The notes: generated by a model not told the origin, from the sequence alone. A stretch of 64,000 nucleotides of DNA from Deltaproteobacteria bacterium (GCA_020633415.1 JACKDQ010000009.1:1-64000), one strand, 5' to 3'. Positions 9,335 to 18,742 are shown, counted from the stretch's first letter. Made by a program: numbers and translations.

Positions 9335-10327
9335 ATGAAAAAAGACATCAAAGTCGGCGTGTTAATGGGTGGTCTCTCGCAGGAGGCCGCGATCTCATTG
9401 CAGAGCGGCGAAGCCGTCGTCGAGGCGCTACGCGCGCGCGGCTACCAGGCGGAGCCGATCATCGTCGACGAACGGATCGATCAGGTTTTGCGCGAAAGCT
9501 CGGTCGACGTGATCTTCAACGCGCTGCACGGACGCTTTGGTGAAGACGGCTGCATCCAGGGTCTGCTGGAGATGATGCGCATCCCGTACACCGGCAGCGG
9601 TGTGTTGGCCAGCGCGTTGTCGATGGACAAGATCAAAGCCAAGGAAATCTTCCGCCTGCACAACCTGCCGACCCCCCCCTACTACACGTTCAACAGTGAT
9701 GAGCTGCGTTCGATCGCCGAAGTCCATGGTTCCTTTGGTTACCCCGTCGTCGTCAAGCCCGCCTCGGAGGGTTCGAGCATCGGGGTTTCGCTGGTAGAAA
9801 GCGCCGAAGAACTCGAAGCGGCCTGTGACCAAGCATTGGAGCTCGACCGGCAAGTCCTCGTCGAGCGTCATATCGCCGGCCAAGAAGTCCACGTGGGTAT
9901 CATCAACGGTCAAGTTCTCGGCGCGATCGGCATCGTGCCGCACAACGCGCTGTTCGACTACCAGGCCAAGTACACGCCGGGCTACGCCCACTATCACTTG
10001 CCAGCCAAGCTCTCGGCGGAACGCTATCGCGGCGTGCTGACCCAAGCGCTACGCGCCTATCACGCGCTGGGCTGCCGAGGTGCAGCGCGCGTCGACATGA
10101 TCGTCAGTGAGCTGGGCAACGAGTACATCCTCGAGATCAACACCGCCCCGGGACTGACCAAACGCAGTCTGCTGCCACGCCTGGCCGAGTACGCCAAGTT
10201 GGGGTTCGAGGAGATGGTCGAGCGCGTGCTCTCGACCGCAACCCTCGACCTACCGCGAAAGCAGCCGGCGATCGTTCAGGGCACAACACCCGACACCCCC
10301 AGCAAGCGACGAGCCGCCGAGGGCTAG
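9335..10327 (+). CDS. ddl: D-alanine--D-alanine ligase
   Basis: Ddl joins two D-alanines using ATP to make the peptidoglycan dipeptide in the cytoplasm. The 330-residue protein shows the N-terminal VGVLMGGLSQEAAISLQSG (equivalent of the GGxSxE motif, with the catalytic Glu kept but Ala where Arg is usual), NALHGRFGEDGCIQGLLE, the central ATP-grasp strands YPVVVKPASEGSSIGVS, and the C-terminal metal-binding ILEINTAPGLTKRSL. Length and domain order are normal. An AGAGGG ribosome-binding site precedes the ATG. The next gene, a peptidoglycan glycosyltransferase, begins 13 bases downstream, so the two probably form a cell-wall operon. A possible sigma-54 promoter lies just upstream. Confidence 0.97.
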   Translation: MKKDIKVGVLMGGLSQEAAISLQSGEAVVEALRARGYQAEPIIVDERIDQVLRESSVDVIFNALHGRFGEDGCIQGLLEMMRIPYTGSGVLASALSMDKIKAKEIFRLHNLPTPPYYTFNSDELRSIAEVHGSFGYPVVVKPASEGSSIGVSLVESAEELEAACDQALELDRQVLVERHIAGQEVHVGIINGQVLGAIGIVPHNALFDYQAKYTPGYAHYHLPAKLSAERYRGVLTQALRAYHALGCRGAARVDMIVSELGNEYILEINTAPGLTKRSLLPRLAEYAKLGFEEMVERVLSTATLDLPRKQPAIVQGTTPDTPSKRRAAEG

Positions 10328-10340
10328 GCGAAACCAACCG

Positions 10341-12356
10341 TTGCTCCGGCGCAGCGAGCGCCCTACACTTCCGACGGTGACGCCACCGATAGCCAGCGAA
10401 ACCGCTGCTGCGCCCCAAGAAGCCGCCAGCAGGCTTCGCTGGTGGCGTGCGCTACTGCCCGCCGGGCTGATCACCTTGGCTTGTGGCTGGTCGTTGGCCC
10501 TACACGATGTCGAACGCGCTCTCTCGCAAGCCTTTTGCCGCGTCTTGACCAGCCGCAGCGGAATGTCGGCGAGCATCCGCCAGATCGGCCTGGGTGCTGG
10601 CCCGACGCTGCGCCTTTACGATCTGCGCTTGGGCTCGTTGTTCTTTGTCCGTCGGATCGATGCCGAGCTGGCGGGGAGCCGTCCGACCCGGATGCGACTC
10701 TTTCAACCGCTGTTGGTACTCAAACAACCGCTCCAGGTCGAGAGCAAGCCAGAGGGGCCACCCAGCATTGCGACCTCCGACCGGCGGCGGCGAAACCACG
10801 GCGCGGGCGATCGACGACTGCCACCGATCGAGGTGGTCGGTGGCCGCCTGTTGGCGCAGCTGCGCATCGCCGCGAAAACGCCCTTTCGGCGGGCAACGAT
10901 CGATGTACGAAACATTCACACGCAATGGGACAATGCGCTGCCCGCACGAGTCGTCAGCGGTGCCCTGACAGCAACACTGCAGACTGCCGACAAACGCACG
11001 CTCGACCTCGAAGTTGCCAGCCTGTCGCTGCGGCGCAGCCGCCAGGGGCTGCGCATCGCTGCGCTCGCTGGGCAGTTGCGGCTGGCAAGTGGCCAACGGC
11101 TGCCGATCGACACACTGCGCGCGTCGCTGCGTCCCGATCAAGGAGAACTCACGCTGCGCGCCGCCGACCGGCGTCGAGGCGGCGGACTATTGTTGCAGAT
11201 CAGCAAACTCGGCCAACGCTGGACTGGCCGCCTCAAGCTCGACCGATTGACCAGTGATTCGCTGTGGCCCAATTCGCCGCTGATGGCGACGACCACCGGT
11301 GAGCTGCAGCTGACCTTTGAGCAACGGCGCTGGAGCGCGCAAGGCGCATTCACCCTACATCGAGCAATGGTTGATCACCCGCGGATCGCCAGGCGCAGCG
11401 TCGGCCCCTTCGATGCCGAGCTAAAGCTCCTTGGCGACGGAGGCCCGGGCGCGTACAGCGGCCAGTTGGAGGCGTCGATCAACGAGGCCCGTTGGCAGCT
11501 TTCAGCGCGCTACCGCGACGGGCAGCTTCAATTTGCCGCAGCACTCAAGCCGCTGAATTGCCAAGACCTGCTCGGATCGCTTCCGGATGGCTTGGCCCCC
11601 AAGCTGGAAGGCATGGCGCTCAGCGGACAGATCGGTCTGCGCGCCGACTTGCGCCTGCCGATCGCCGATCCGGACAGCGGGAAACTCGACGTCGCCTTTC
11701 AGCCATTTAGCTGCAAGGTGCTCGTCGACCCGCTGCTCGCTGACGCGCGCTCGCTACGCAGCGGGGACTTGGTATTGCGGCGGCCGGACCCTTGGATTCT
11801 CGGACCGAAGAACGAACACTATCGACCGCTGGAGCAGATTTCGCCCCACCTGCGCACGGCGTTCATCGTTGCCGAAGATCGCAGCTTCCATCGCCACCAC
11901 GGCTTCGATCTGTTCAACATTCAACGGGCGCTGCTGCACAACGTCGTCGCGCGGAAGGTCAGTCGAGGCGCGAGTACGATCAGTCAGCAGGTCGCTAAGA
12001 ACGTCTTTTTGAACCACCATCGAACGCTTTCGCGCAAACTTCAGGAAACAGTGCTGACCTGGCGGATCGAGCAACTGCTCAGCAAACGGCGGATCCTCGA
12101 GCTCTATCTCAACCTCGTCGAGCTCGGCGCGGGGATCTACGGCGTCCAACAGGCCAGTCAGCACTACTTCGCCCGCGACGCACTCGCGCTAACGCCGTTG
12201 CAGGCTGCTCATCTGGCTGCGGTAGCGCCGAGCCCCAAACACTGGGGGCCGCAGATCCGCAATAAGGTCGTACCCCGCCGTGTGGTGATCTTGATGCGGA
12301 TGATGCGCAATCGCGCGGTCGCCGCCGACGGGCGACTACACAAGCTAAACCCCTAG
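10341..12356 (+). CDS. AsmA-like N-terminal region fused to a peptidoglycan glycosyltransferase (GT51)
   Basis: The 671-residue product has one N-terminal transmembrane segment (about residues 33-54), then about 420 residues of beta-rich sequence resembling AsmA/DUF3971-type envelope proteins. A C-terminal family 51 glycosyltransferase domain follows (about 480-655). The catalytic region carries AEDRSFHRHHGFD (general base Glu near 512), RGASTISQQVAKN and RRILELYLNLVELGAGIYG, the classic GT51 motifs of class A penicillin-binding proteins. There is no transpeptidase domain, so it should polymerise glycan strands from lipid II on the periplasmic face without cross-linking. The role of the AsmA-like part is unknown; scaffolding or lipid handling is possible. 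The gene follows ddl by 13 bases, and its 3' end overlaps the convergent phosphoesterase gene by 12 bases. The start is not firmly fixed. Confidence 0.88.
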   Translation: MLRRSERPTLPTVTPPIASETAAAPQEAASRLRWWRALLPAGLITLACGWSLALHDVERALSQAFCRVLTSRSGMSASIRQIGLGAGPTLRLYDLRLGSLFFVRRIDAELAGSRPTRMRLFQPLLVLKQPLQVESKPEGPPSIATSDRRRRNHGAGDRRLPPIEVVGGRLLAQLRIAAKTPFRRATIDVRNIHTQWDNALPARVVSGALTATLQTADKRTLDLEVASLSLRRSRQGLRIAALAGQLRLASGQRLPIDTLRASLRPDQGELTLRAADRRRGGGLLLQISKLGQRWTGRLKLDRLTSDSLWPNSPLMATTTGELQLTFEQRRWSAQGAFTLHRAMVDHPRIARRSVGPFDAELKLLGDGGPGAYSGQLEASINEARWQLSARYRDGQLQFAAALKPLNCQDLLGSLPDGLAPKLEGMALSGQIGLRADLRLPIADPDSGKLDVAFQPFSCKVLVDPLLADARSLRSGDLVLRRPDPWILGPKNEHYRPLEQISPHLRTAFIVAEDRSFHRHHGFDLFNIQRALLHNVVARKVSRGASTISQQVAKNVFLNHHRTLSRKLQETVLTWRIEQLLSKRRILELYLNLVELGAGIYGVQQASQHYFARDALALTPLQAAHLAAVAPSPKHWGPQIRNKVVPRRVVILMRMMRNRAVAADGRLHKLNP

Positions 12357-13076
12357 AAACAAGCGGTTTCCGAAGTTCCGCTCAAGCTGCGACTCGAAAA
12401 TTTTGTTAGCCGCGGTCTGAATATCGTATTCGACCCGCTTGAACTCAAAGGCCATCTCATCGGTATCGAAGATCGTGTACGAAGCGCGCGGATCGTAGTC
12501 GCGCGGCTGCCCGACGCTGCCAACAGAGATCACGTACTTGAAGTTCTCGCGGATGGTAAAGCGCGTCGCGATCACCTCATGCACGGTGTTTGGTGTGAGC
12601 GCAAAGGCCTTGCACAGATGCGAATGGCCGATAAACGTCACGCGCGCCCATTGCGGAAAATCCGAGAGCAGTTCCTCTGCCTGATCGATCGCGAAGATGT
12701 AGTCAAACTCCTCGAGGTTAAGTGGCGAGCCGTGGCAAAACGCCAGGTCGTCGATGCGATGCTCGTAGGGCAAGCTACGCAGCCATTCGAGGTTTTCCCG
12801 TGAGAGCTGGCCGGCGTGCAAATCGAGCGCCGAGCGCGCCGCGTCGTAGTAGTAGGAATAATCCATCCGGCCAGCGACCGCGGCATCGTGGTTGCCGATG
12901 ATCGTTACCTTGGCCGTCTTGCGCACCAAGTCTGAACAGGCCTGCGGATCGGCACCATAGCCTACCGTGTCGCCCAAACAGACGAAGCTATCGATCGCCT
13001 CGTCCGCGTAGGCCGCCAAAACGGCCTTGAGCGCTTCGAGGTTGGAATGTACGTCGGAGAAGATCCCTATGCGCAT
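12345..13076 (-). CDS. Metallophosphoesterase family protein (calcineurin-like)
   Basis: The 243-residue protein opens with MRIGIFSDVHSNLEAL and carries the full set of dimetal motifs in order: D-x-H (SDVHSN), GDxxG (LGDTVGYG), GNHD, a later His in CHGSP, and GHSH. This is the YfcE/MJ0936-like class of small cytoplasmic phosphodiesterases. The substrate cannot be read from the sequence. The ATG at 13076 is chosen because the conserved fold starts immediately there; the upstream open frame is Arg/Pro-rich shadow sequence. The gene is divergent from the Clp ATPase, with 172 bases between starts, and its 3' end overlaps the convergent glycosyltransferase gene by 12 bases. Confidence 0.93.
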   Translation of the reverse strand: MRIGIFSDVHSNLEALKAVLAAYADEAIDSFVCLGDTVGYGADPQACSDLVRKTAKVTIIGNHDAAVAGRMDYSYYYDAARSALDLHAGQLSRENLEWLRSLPYEHRIDDLAFCHGSPLNLEEFDYIFAIDQAEELLSDFPQWARVTFIGHSHLCKAFALTPNTVHEVIATRFTIRENFKYVISVGSVGQPRDYDPRASYTIFDTDEMAFEFKRVEYDIQTAANKIFESQLERNFGNRLFLGV

Positions 13077-13248
13077 GTACTCTTGGGTCCAGACGGCAGA
13101 AGCTCCATGATAGTGAGCCCTCCTCGCGGACGCAAGCGGCACCGCCGGATGGGGCGACATTGGCCTCCAGGCTGGCTTGGCTGGCGAACCGTCGTCAAAA
13201 CATGCGGTTTTTTTGCCCTCTGATCTGCCGTTGCTATGCTCGGGACAC

Positions 13249-15696
13249 ATGCTCGACCTCGCATACGACCACGACCTGCAACAGGTGTTTGACGCAGCCC
13301 GAACCCTGGCCGACGAAGGCGAGGGAGCGCTCAACACAGCCCATCTCCTGGCAGCATTGCTCGAGAGCGACACCACGCCGCGCTATATGCTCGCGCACCG
13401 GGGGCTGACCCGCGCCGATGCCCTCGAGGAACTCAACGCGCTCAACGGTAGCGAACAGCCCGACCGCGTCGAGCGGATCAGCCGTCGCTGCCGCCAATTA
13501 GCGGAAAGCTGCGGCGCCGAGGCAGCCAACACCTTGCACCTGCTGGTCTCGCTGTGCAGCGATCGCGGCACGCTGGCCTGCGCGCTGTTGCGCGAAGCCG
13601 GCGTTGAACCCGCCAGTCTGCGGACCATCGCCACCGCCCTGCTGACCAGCGGTCCCAAGCAGCAAGCGGCGGCGATCGCGGCGATCCGCGCACGTGGCCA
13701 GGGTGCCAACAAGAACGCCCTGGGTCGCGAGAAGTCGCCGTCGGCCAGTCGGCCGGGTCCCGCAGCGGAGCGGCGCGTCGCCCAACTGCACCCTGGCATC
13801 GATCCGCGCATCACGCGCAGCCGCGATCAGTTTCGGCCAACCGTCGTCGACACGAGCATCGACGTTGCCAAGCTCAAACTCGACGAGGACAGCTACCCGA
13901 TGCTCTGCGCACTGGGGCGCAACCTTTCTTTGGCCGCCGCCGAGCAGCGCCTCGAACCGTTGGTCGGCCGTCGCCCGCTGATCACCAAAGTGCTCGACAT
14001 TCTCGGCAAACGCCGGGCGAACAATCCCTGTCTGATCGGCGAACCCGGCGTGGGCAAGACCGCACTGGTTGAAGGCTTGGCGTACTTGCAGGTCCACCAA
14101 CCGGAAGCCGTGCCGCTATTACACAACCGGATCCTCGTCGAGCTCAACATGGGCGCATTACTTTCCGGCACGCAGCTGCGCGGCGCGTTTTCAGAGCGCA
14201 TGGCGACACTGCGCAGCGAAATCGAGGCTGCCAAGGGCCAAGTGATCGTCTTTTTCGATGAGATCCATACGTTGGTCGGCGCCGGCAGCGCGGGCGACGG
14301 CTCACCCGATGCCCTCGTCGAGCTGAGCGCGGCGATGGCTCAAGGTCGTTTCCCGTGCATCGGCGCGACGACGACGGAAAATTTTCGCACCTATATCGAG
14401 GGTAATCCTGCCTTTTCCCGTCGACTTGAGCCGATCATCGTCGGCGAGCCATCAACAGAAGAGACGATCGAAATCCTCGAAGGCGTGTTACCAGCCTATC
14501 GCAGCCATCACGAGATCGACTACAGCGAAGAGGCGCTTGAAACCGCTGTGGCACTCTCGAGCCGCTATCTCGTTGACCGCCAACTGCCCGACAAGGCCTT
14601 GGCGCTGCTCGACTTGGCCGGCAGTCGCAGTCGCCGTCTGGGGCGCCGTGTCGTGGGACGCGAAGAAGTCTCCGAGCTGGTCAGCGAGATCGCCGATATT
14701 CCGCTGGAGCGCTTGCTGCTCAGCGACACTCAGCGCCTACTCGACATGTCTGATTTTCTCGGCCAGCGGGTGATCGGTCACCGTGCGATCATCGAGCGCG
14801 TCTGCGAGGTGGTGCGACGCAACTACGCTGGCTTCAGGAGCAACCGCCCGATCGGATCCTTTTTGTTCCTCGGCCCAACCGGTGTTGGCAAGACCGAGCT
14901 GGTCAAGGCGCTCGCCGACTTCCTCTTCCAAAATCGCGAGGCGATCTGCCGCTTCGACATGAGCGAGTTCATGGAGCCCCACAGCGTCGCGCGCCTGATC
15001 GGATCCCCTCCGGGATACATCGGCCACGATCACGGTGGCCAGCTCACCGAAGCGATCCGCCGGCGCCCCTACCAGATCATCCTCTTCGACGAAGTTGAAA
15101 AGGCCCATCCTGACGTCTTACAAATTCTGCTGCAGCTGCTCGACGAGGGCCGCCTGACCGATGGCCGCGGCCGAACGGTCGACTTCTCCAACACCCTGGT
15201 GGTGATGACCTCCAACCTCGGCAGCGAACACTACCGTGGGGCTGCACGCGCGCCGATCGGTTTTGGCGACCAGCCGGCCAACGATTCCCGTCGAGAAAAG
15301 GTGCTCGCCAGCGCAAAGAGCGCCTTCCCGCTCGAGCTTTACAATCGCATCGAAGAGCGGCTGGTCTTTGAACCGCTTACCCGCACCGAGATTTTCGACA
15401 TCGCACGCCTGCTGCTGGCTGATTCGTCGCGGCGATTGGCAAAAGAGCGCGGCATCGTCTATCAGGCCAGCGACCAGGTGATCGACTATCTGATCCAGCG
15501 CGGCGGATTTGATGCGCAGCTGGGTGCTCGCCCGATGCGTAGCACGATCTCGCGCTTGATCGAGGCCGCCCTCGCCCGGCAGATCCTCGCCGGACAGATC
15601 CGCGCCGATGACTATGTCGAGCTGGAAATGGATTGTCAGCAACAGCTGCTGCTGCGGCCGCGGCGAGACAGGCCCGCTGCCCAGGCGATTGCCTAG
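13249..15696 (+). CDS. ClpA/ClpC-type AAA+ unfoldase
   Basis: The 815-residue protein has an N-terminal Clp repeat domain (about 1-145), a first AAA+ module with Walker A GEPGVGKT near residue 263 and Walker B VIVFFDEIHT near 331, and a second with GPTGVGKTE near 542 and ILFDEVEKAHPDV near 610. The region between them is short, so the coiled-coil M domain of ClpB is absent. The tripeptide IGF sits at residues 670-672, in the D2 position where ClpA has IGL and ClpC has VGF. This is the ClpP-docking loop, so the protein probably feeds substrates to ClpP rather than acting as a disaggregase. The N-to-D1 linker is long and Arg/Pro-rich. The ATG at 13249 is chosen over an earlier in-frame one because the Clp_N fold starts there. 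No clpP or clpS lies in the window. Confidence 0.93.
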   Translation: MLDLAYDHDLQQVFDAARTLADEGEGALNTAHLLAALLESDTTPRYMLAHRGLTRADALEELNALNGSEQPDRVERISRRCRQLAESCGAEAANTLHLLVSLCSDRGTLACALLREAGVEPASLRTIATALLTSGPKQQAAAIAAIRARGQGANKNALGREKSPSASRPGPAAERRVAQLHPGIDPRITRSRDQFRPTVVDTSIDVAKLKLDEDSYPMLCALGRNLSLAAAEQRLEPLVGRRPLITKVLDILGKRRANNPCLIGEPGVGKTALVEGLAYLQVHQPEAVPLLHNRILVELNMGALLSGTQLRGAFSERMATLRSEIEAAKGQVIVFFDEIHTLVGAGSAGDGSPDALVELSAAMAQGRFPCIGATTTENFRTYIEGNPAFSRRLEPIIVGEPSTEETIEILEGVLPAYRSHHEIDYSEEALETAVALSSRYLVDRQLPDKALALLDLAGSRSRRLGRRVVGREEVSELVSEIADIPLERLLLSDTQRLLDMSDFLGQRVIGHRAIIERVCEVVRRNYAGFRSNRPIGSFLFLGPTGVGKTELVKALADFLFQNREAICRFDMSEFMEPHSVARLIGSPPGYIGHDHGGQLTEAIRRRPYQIILFDEVEKAHPDVLQILLQLLDEGRLTDGRGRTVDFSNTLVVMTSNLGSEHYRGAARAPIGFGDQPANDSRREKVLASAKSAFPLELYNRIEERLVFEPLTRTEIFDIARLLLADSSRRLAKERGIVYQASDQVIDYLIQRGGFDAQLGARPMRSTISRLIEAALARQILAGQIRADDYVELEMDCQQQLLLRPRRDRPAAQAIA

Positions 15697-15751
15697 CGGG
15701 ATTCTAGGACTGCGGCGCGAGCTGCAAAGTGTGGCGCTGCGCTACTTCGCG

Positions 15752-18595
15752 CTACTTAGTGTTGATCTGCAGCACCGCCGAGCCCTCTTGCCCGGCTTTC
15801 GCATCGATCACCAAGAAATACGCACCCGCCTTGAGCTGACCGAAACTGACCTGTCCAGTCGCCTGGCCGCCGCTGCTTTGGCATGAAACCGGTGCGGCAT
15901 CACAGCCAAAGCCTTGTCCGCGATCCTCAAACAACGCCAGAACATGCTCGCCAAACTGAGCGAAGTCGACCGTCAGATCGGCTGGCCCCGGCAAAGTAAA
16001 GCCGATCACCGCGTCTTCACCACCGCTTCCTCCGCAGGAGGTGGTTTGCTGATCGCCGGCGCCTTTGGTGGTGGTTGCTACCGTCGTCGGAGAGCCACCG
16101 ATCGGCAGCGTGCCGAGTTTTTGGTCGGGCGTACAGGTCTGCGAAGCGCAGATCGGGTTGCTCGAGCAATTGGAGTCCTTGCAGTCGATTTGGCCATCGC
16201 CGTCGTCGTCGATACCGTTGTCGCAGATCTCTTGGGCGTGATCGGGCAGCGCCTGAATGTTGAGATCCAGCGTGCCCTCGCTACCCGGCTTGAATGCTTC
16301 GGCGACCAGGTAGTACTTGCCTGGTTGCAGGTTGGGGAAGATGAAGTTGCAGCCTAGCGGCCCGGTTTTGAGGTCGGCGCAGTTGGTCTGCGTCTTGTCG
16401 CAGGGATCGCGCGGAGCCCCAGCGACAAATAGACCGATTACATGGTCGCCGGTCTGACTGCAATTGATCGCCAGGCCTGAAACATCGGAAAGCGAAAGCT
16501 CGACGACGACGTCACGGCCGCCACCCTGAGCGCACGACACCGTTTGGCTGTTGTTGTTGGTTCGGGTGTCGACGGTCAGGCGCTTGCCCGGCGCGTTGGG
16601 AACTAATGTGCCGAGGCGATGATCTGGCGTACAAACCGGGCCAGGGCAACCGATCACACCGACGCAATCCGGATCCTTGCAGTCGGTCAGACCGTCGCCG
16701 TCGTCGTCGACGCCATTGGCGCACAGCTCGGGACCGCGGTTGGAGCGCGCGCTAAACCGGACGTTGACCGTGCCACCACTCGCTGAGTTGAGCGCATCGG
16801 CGACAAAGTAATAGACACCCTTTTCCAAAGTACCGTAGGAGAGTCTGAAGCCCGATGAACCATTGGAGTCGAAACAGGACCCAAGGTCCGCGTTACAGAT
16901 CGTCCCCGGGCCTTTGTCTTGATGAAGACCGAAAACGTGCCAGCCACTCTGAACGACCTCAACGGTGAGGATCGCCGCCTTGGGCAAGGCCAGCCGCACG
17001 ACCTGATCGTTTCCGCCGCCGGCGCCGCATTTTTCGGCCACATCGTCATTGGCACCGAGAAGCGTCGAGAGGTTGGCGTGTTTACTCGGCCCATCGATCA
17101 CTAACGTCCCCAGGTTGACGTCGACCTGGCAATTGTGAGTTTGACAGACCGTCAGTCCTGCGCAGTCCAGATCGGCACAGTCGATCGCTCCGTCGCCGTC
17201 GTCATCGATGCCGTTTTGACACTGTTCTTTCTGAGCGGTGCTGCCGGTGCTCAAGGTGATCGAAACCTCACCTTCAAGGCCCGCTGCGAACGCTTCGGCG
17301 ATCAAGAAGTAGCGCCCCTTCTTCAAACCCTTGAGCGAAAACTCACCTTTGGCCTCCGACTCGGGGTCAAAACAACCACGCGGGTTAGCATTGCAGGCTT
17401 CAGCGATACCCGCGCGAAACAGCGAGAAGCTATGGTCGCCGCTGATCTGCTCGTAGCTCAGCTTGACGTCAGCATCGGCTTGCAGTTCAAACTGCGCCAC
17501 AACCTCACCGCCGCCTTTGACTGCGCAGGGGGTGTCGTGCCGATCGCTGGTCGCATTGGTCACCAGGCGACGATTGACTGAGGCGCCTTTGTCAGCCAGC
17601 AGCCCGAAATCGACCGTTGGCTGACAACCGAGAACCTTGCAGATCGGCTCGCTGGCGCAATCAGGGTCAGCGCAATCGACAGCATTGTCGCCATCGTCGT
17701 CGATGCCGTTATCGCAGATCTCTTTGCCGGGTTGGCAAAGCGGCAGACTCTTGCAGTCACTGTCGTCACAGTCGACCAACGTGTCCTCATCGTCGTCGAC
17801 ACCGTTGTTGCAGACCTCTTTGCCCAGCGTCTTGCAGTTCGGATGCTTGAAACAATCCGGATCCTGGCAGTCGACAAGGAAATCTCCGTCGTCATCGCGC
17901 AAGTTGGTGCAATTTTCTACCGCCGTCTTGCACTCAGGCGCCGCTCTGCAATCGGCATCGTCGCAATCGATATCGCCATCACCGTCGTCATCGCGGCCGT
18001 TGGCGCAGTCCTCTTTGCGCTGACAAGCCGGATCTCCCGCACAGTCATCGTCAGCGCAGTCGACTCGCCCGTCGCCGTCGTCGTCGCGCAAGTTGACGCA
18101 GTTTTCGACCGCGCGACACTCCGGCTTGCCACGACAGTCGGGGTCACTGCAGTCGATCAAACCGTCGCGATCATCGTCGAGGCCGTTGCCGCAGTCTTCT
18201 CGGCCGCCACAAAAGTCGCTGCCAAAGCAATCGGCGTCAGCGCAGTCGATGTCGCCGTCGCCATCATCGTCGATGCTGTTGATGCAGTTCTCTTTGTTAC
18301 GACAAAGCGGCTGACCGAAGCACTGCGGGTCGGCGCAATCGATCAGGCCATCGCCGTCGTCATCGATCTGATTGTCACAGATCTCCGCGCCCTGACAGTT
18401 GCTGGCGTTCTTGCAGTCTGCATCGGAACAGTCGATCAGCCCATCCCGATCGTCGTCGACGAGATTGTTGCAGATCTCGGTTCGCGCTGACTCTTCCTTG
18501 CTCGCCGACACGACGGTGCGACCACAACCGGCCAGTGCAAGCCCAAAAGACAGCAAAAGCGAGAGAACGACCCAGCGACTCGAATAAGCGGACAT
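15752..18595 (-). CDS. MopE-like lipoprotein with 12 DDDGDG-type repeats and four beta-sandwich domains
   Basis: The 947-residue protein has a signal peptide with lipobox LAGC (Cys24). It then has nine tandem units of about 31 residues, patterned E-x-C-x-N-x-x-D-D-D-x-D-x-x-x-D-C-x-D-x-D-C. Three further units are each placed just before a roughly 130-residue domain, giving four such domains in all. The acidic units resemble thrombospondin type 3/MopE calcium-binding repeats. The beta-sandwich domains look like bacterial pre-peptidase C-terminal (PPC) domains, with phrases such as KKGRYFLIAEAFAAGLEG and KPGKYYLVAEAFKPGSEG. Each repeat has four cysteines that could form disulfides. It should sit on the outer membrane facing outward and bind calcium. 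No enzymatic domain is visible. An AGGAG site precedes the ATG. Confidence 0.85.
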   Translation of the reverse strand: MSAYSSRWVVLSLLLSFGLALAGCGRTVVSASKEESARTEICNNLVDDDRDGLIDCSDADCKNASNCQGAEICDNQIDDDGDGLIDCADPQCFGQPLCRNKENCINSIDDDGDGDIDCADADCFGSDFCGGREDCGNGLDDDRDGLIDCSDPDCRGKPECRAVENCVNLRDDDGDGRVDCADDDCAGDPACQRKEDCANGRDDDGDGDIDCDDADCRAAPECKTAVENCTNLRDDDGDFLVDCQDPDCFKHPNCKTLGKEVCNNGVDDDEDTLVDCDDSDCKSLPLCQPGKEICDNGIDDDGDNAVDCADPDCASEPICKVLGCQPTVDFGLLADKGASVNRRLVTNATSDRHDTPCAVKGGGEVVAQFELQADADVKLSYEQISGDHSFSLFRAGIAEACNANPRGCFDPESEAKGEFSLKGLKKGRYFLIAEAFAAGLEGEVSITLSTGSTAQKEQCQNGIDDDGDGAIDCADLDCAGLTVCQTHNCQVDVNLGTLVIDGPSKHANLSTLLGANDDVAEKCGAGGGNDQVVRLALPKAAILTVEVVQSGWHVFGLHQDKGPGTICNADLGSCFDSNGSSGFRLSYGTLEKGVYYFVADALNSASGGTVNVRFSARSNRGPELCANGVDDDGDGLTDCKDPDCVGVIGCPGPVCTPDHRLGTLVPNAPGKRLTVDTRTNNNSQTVSCAQGGGRDVVVELSLSDVSGLAINCSQTGDHVIGLFVAGAPRDPCDKTQTNCADLKTGPLGCNFIFPNLQPGKYYLVAEAFKPGSEGTLDLNIQALPDHAQEICDNGIDDDGDGQIDCKDSNCSSNPICASQTCTPDQKLGTLPIGGSPTTVATTTKGAGDQQTTSCGGSGGEDAVIGFTLPGPADLTVDFAQFGEHVLALFEDRGQGFGCDAAPVSCQSSGGQATGQVSFGQLKAGAYFLVIDAKAGQEGSAVLQINTK

Positions 18596-18701
18596 CGACG
18601 GCTCCTAGGCGACGGCAGGCGAAGAATGACCTCTGGCGAACGGCAGCGCGAGCAGAAAAATTCCGTCAGGCGGGCGAAATCGAAACCGTCTCGAAGACTT
18701 A

Positions 18702-18730
18702 ACCCGCCGGTCAAACATCGAGCCGGCGGT
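18702..18730 (-). terminator. Hairpin after the DUF2520 gene, possible terminator
   Basis: A perfect 7-bp stem (CCGCCGG at 18723-18729 on the plus strand as its complement, pairing with 18704-18710) closes a 12-base loop immediately after the stop codon of the DUF2520 gene. On the minus strand it is followed by GTTAAGTCTT, a weak T-rich tail. It is built by a 19-bp tandem duplication. Confidence 0.5.
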
Positions 18731-18742
18731 CAAACATCGAGC
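18708..18742. repeat. 19-bp tandem duplication across a stop codon
   Basis: The 16-base string CGGTCAAACATCGAGC occurs at 18708-18723 and again at 18727-18742, a period of 19. The second copy contains the last codons and TGA of the DUF2520 gene; the first lies just downstream. Together the copies form the arms and loop of the hairpin described above. Confidence 0.85.

Noticed and set aside
17732..18490. Plus-strand frame of about 250 codons rich in Val/Ala/Ile opposite the MopE-like gene
   Set aside because: It looks like repeated hydrophobic protein only because the opposite strand has a repeated acidic unit; no start signal or family match.
15752..18595. Interpreting the periodic sequence as a CRISPR array or satellite
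   Set aside because: The period follows codons of a 31-residue protein repeat and units diverge at DNA level; there are no constant repeats or unique spacers.
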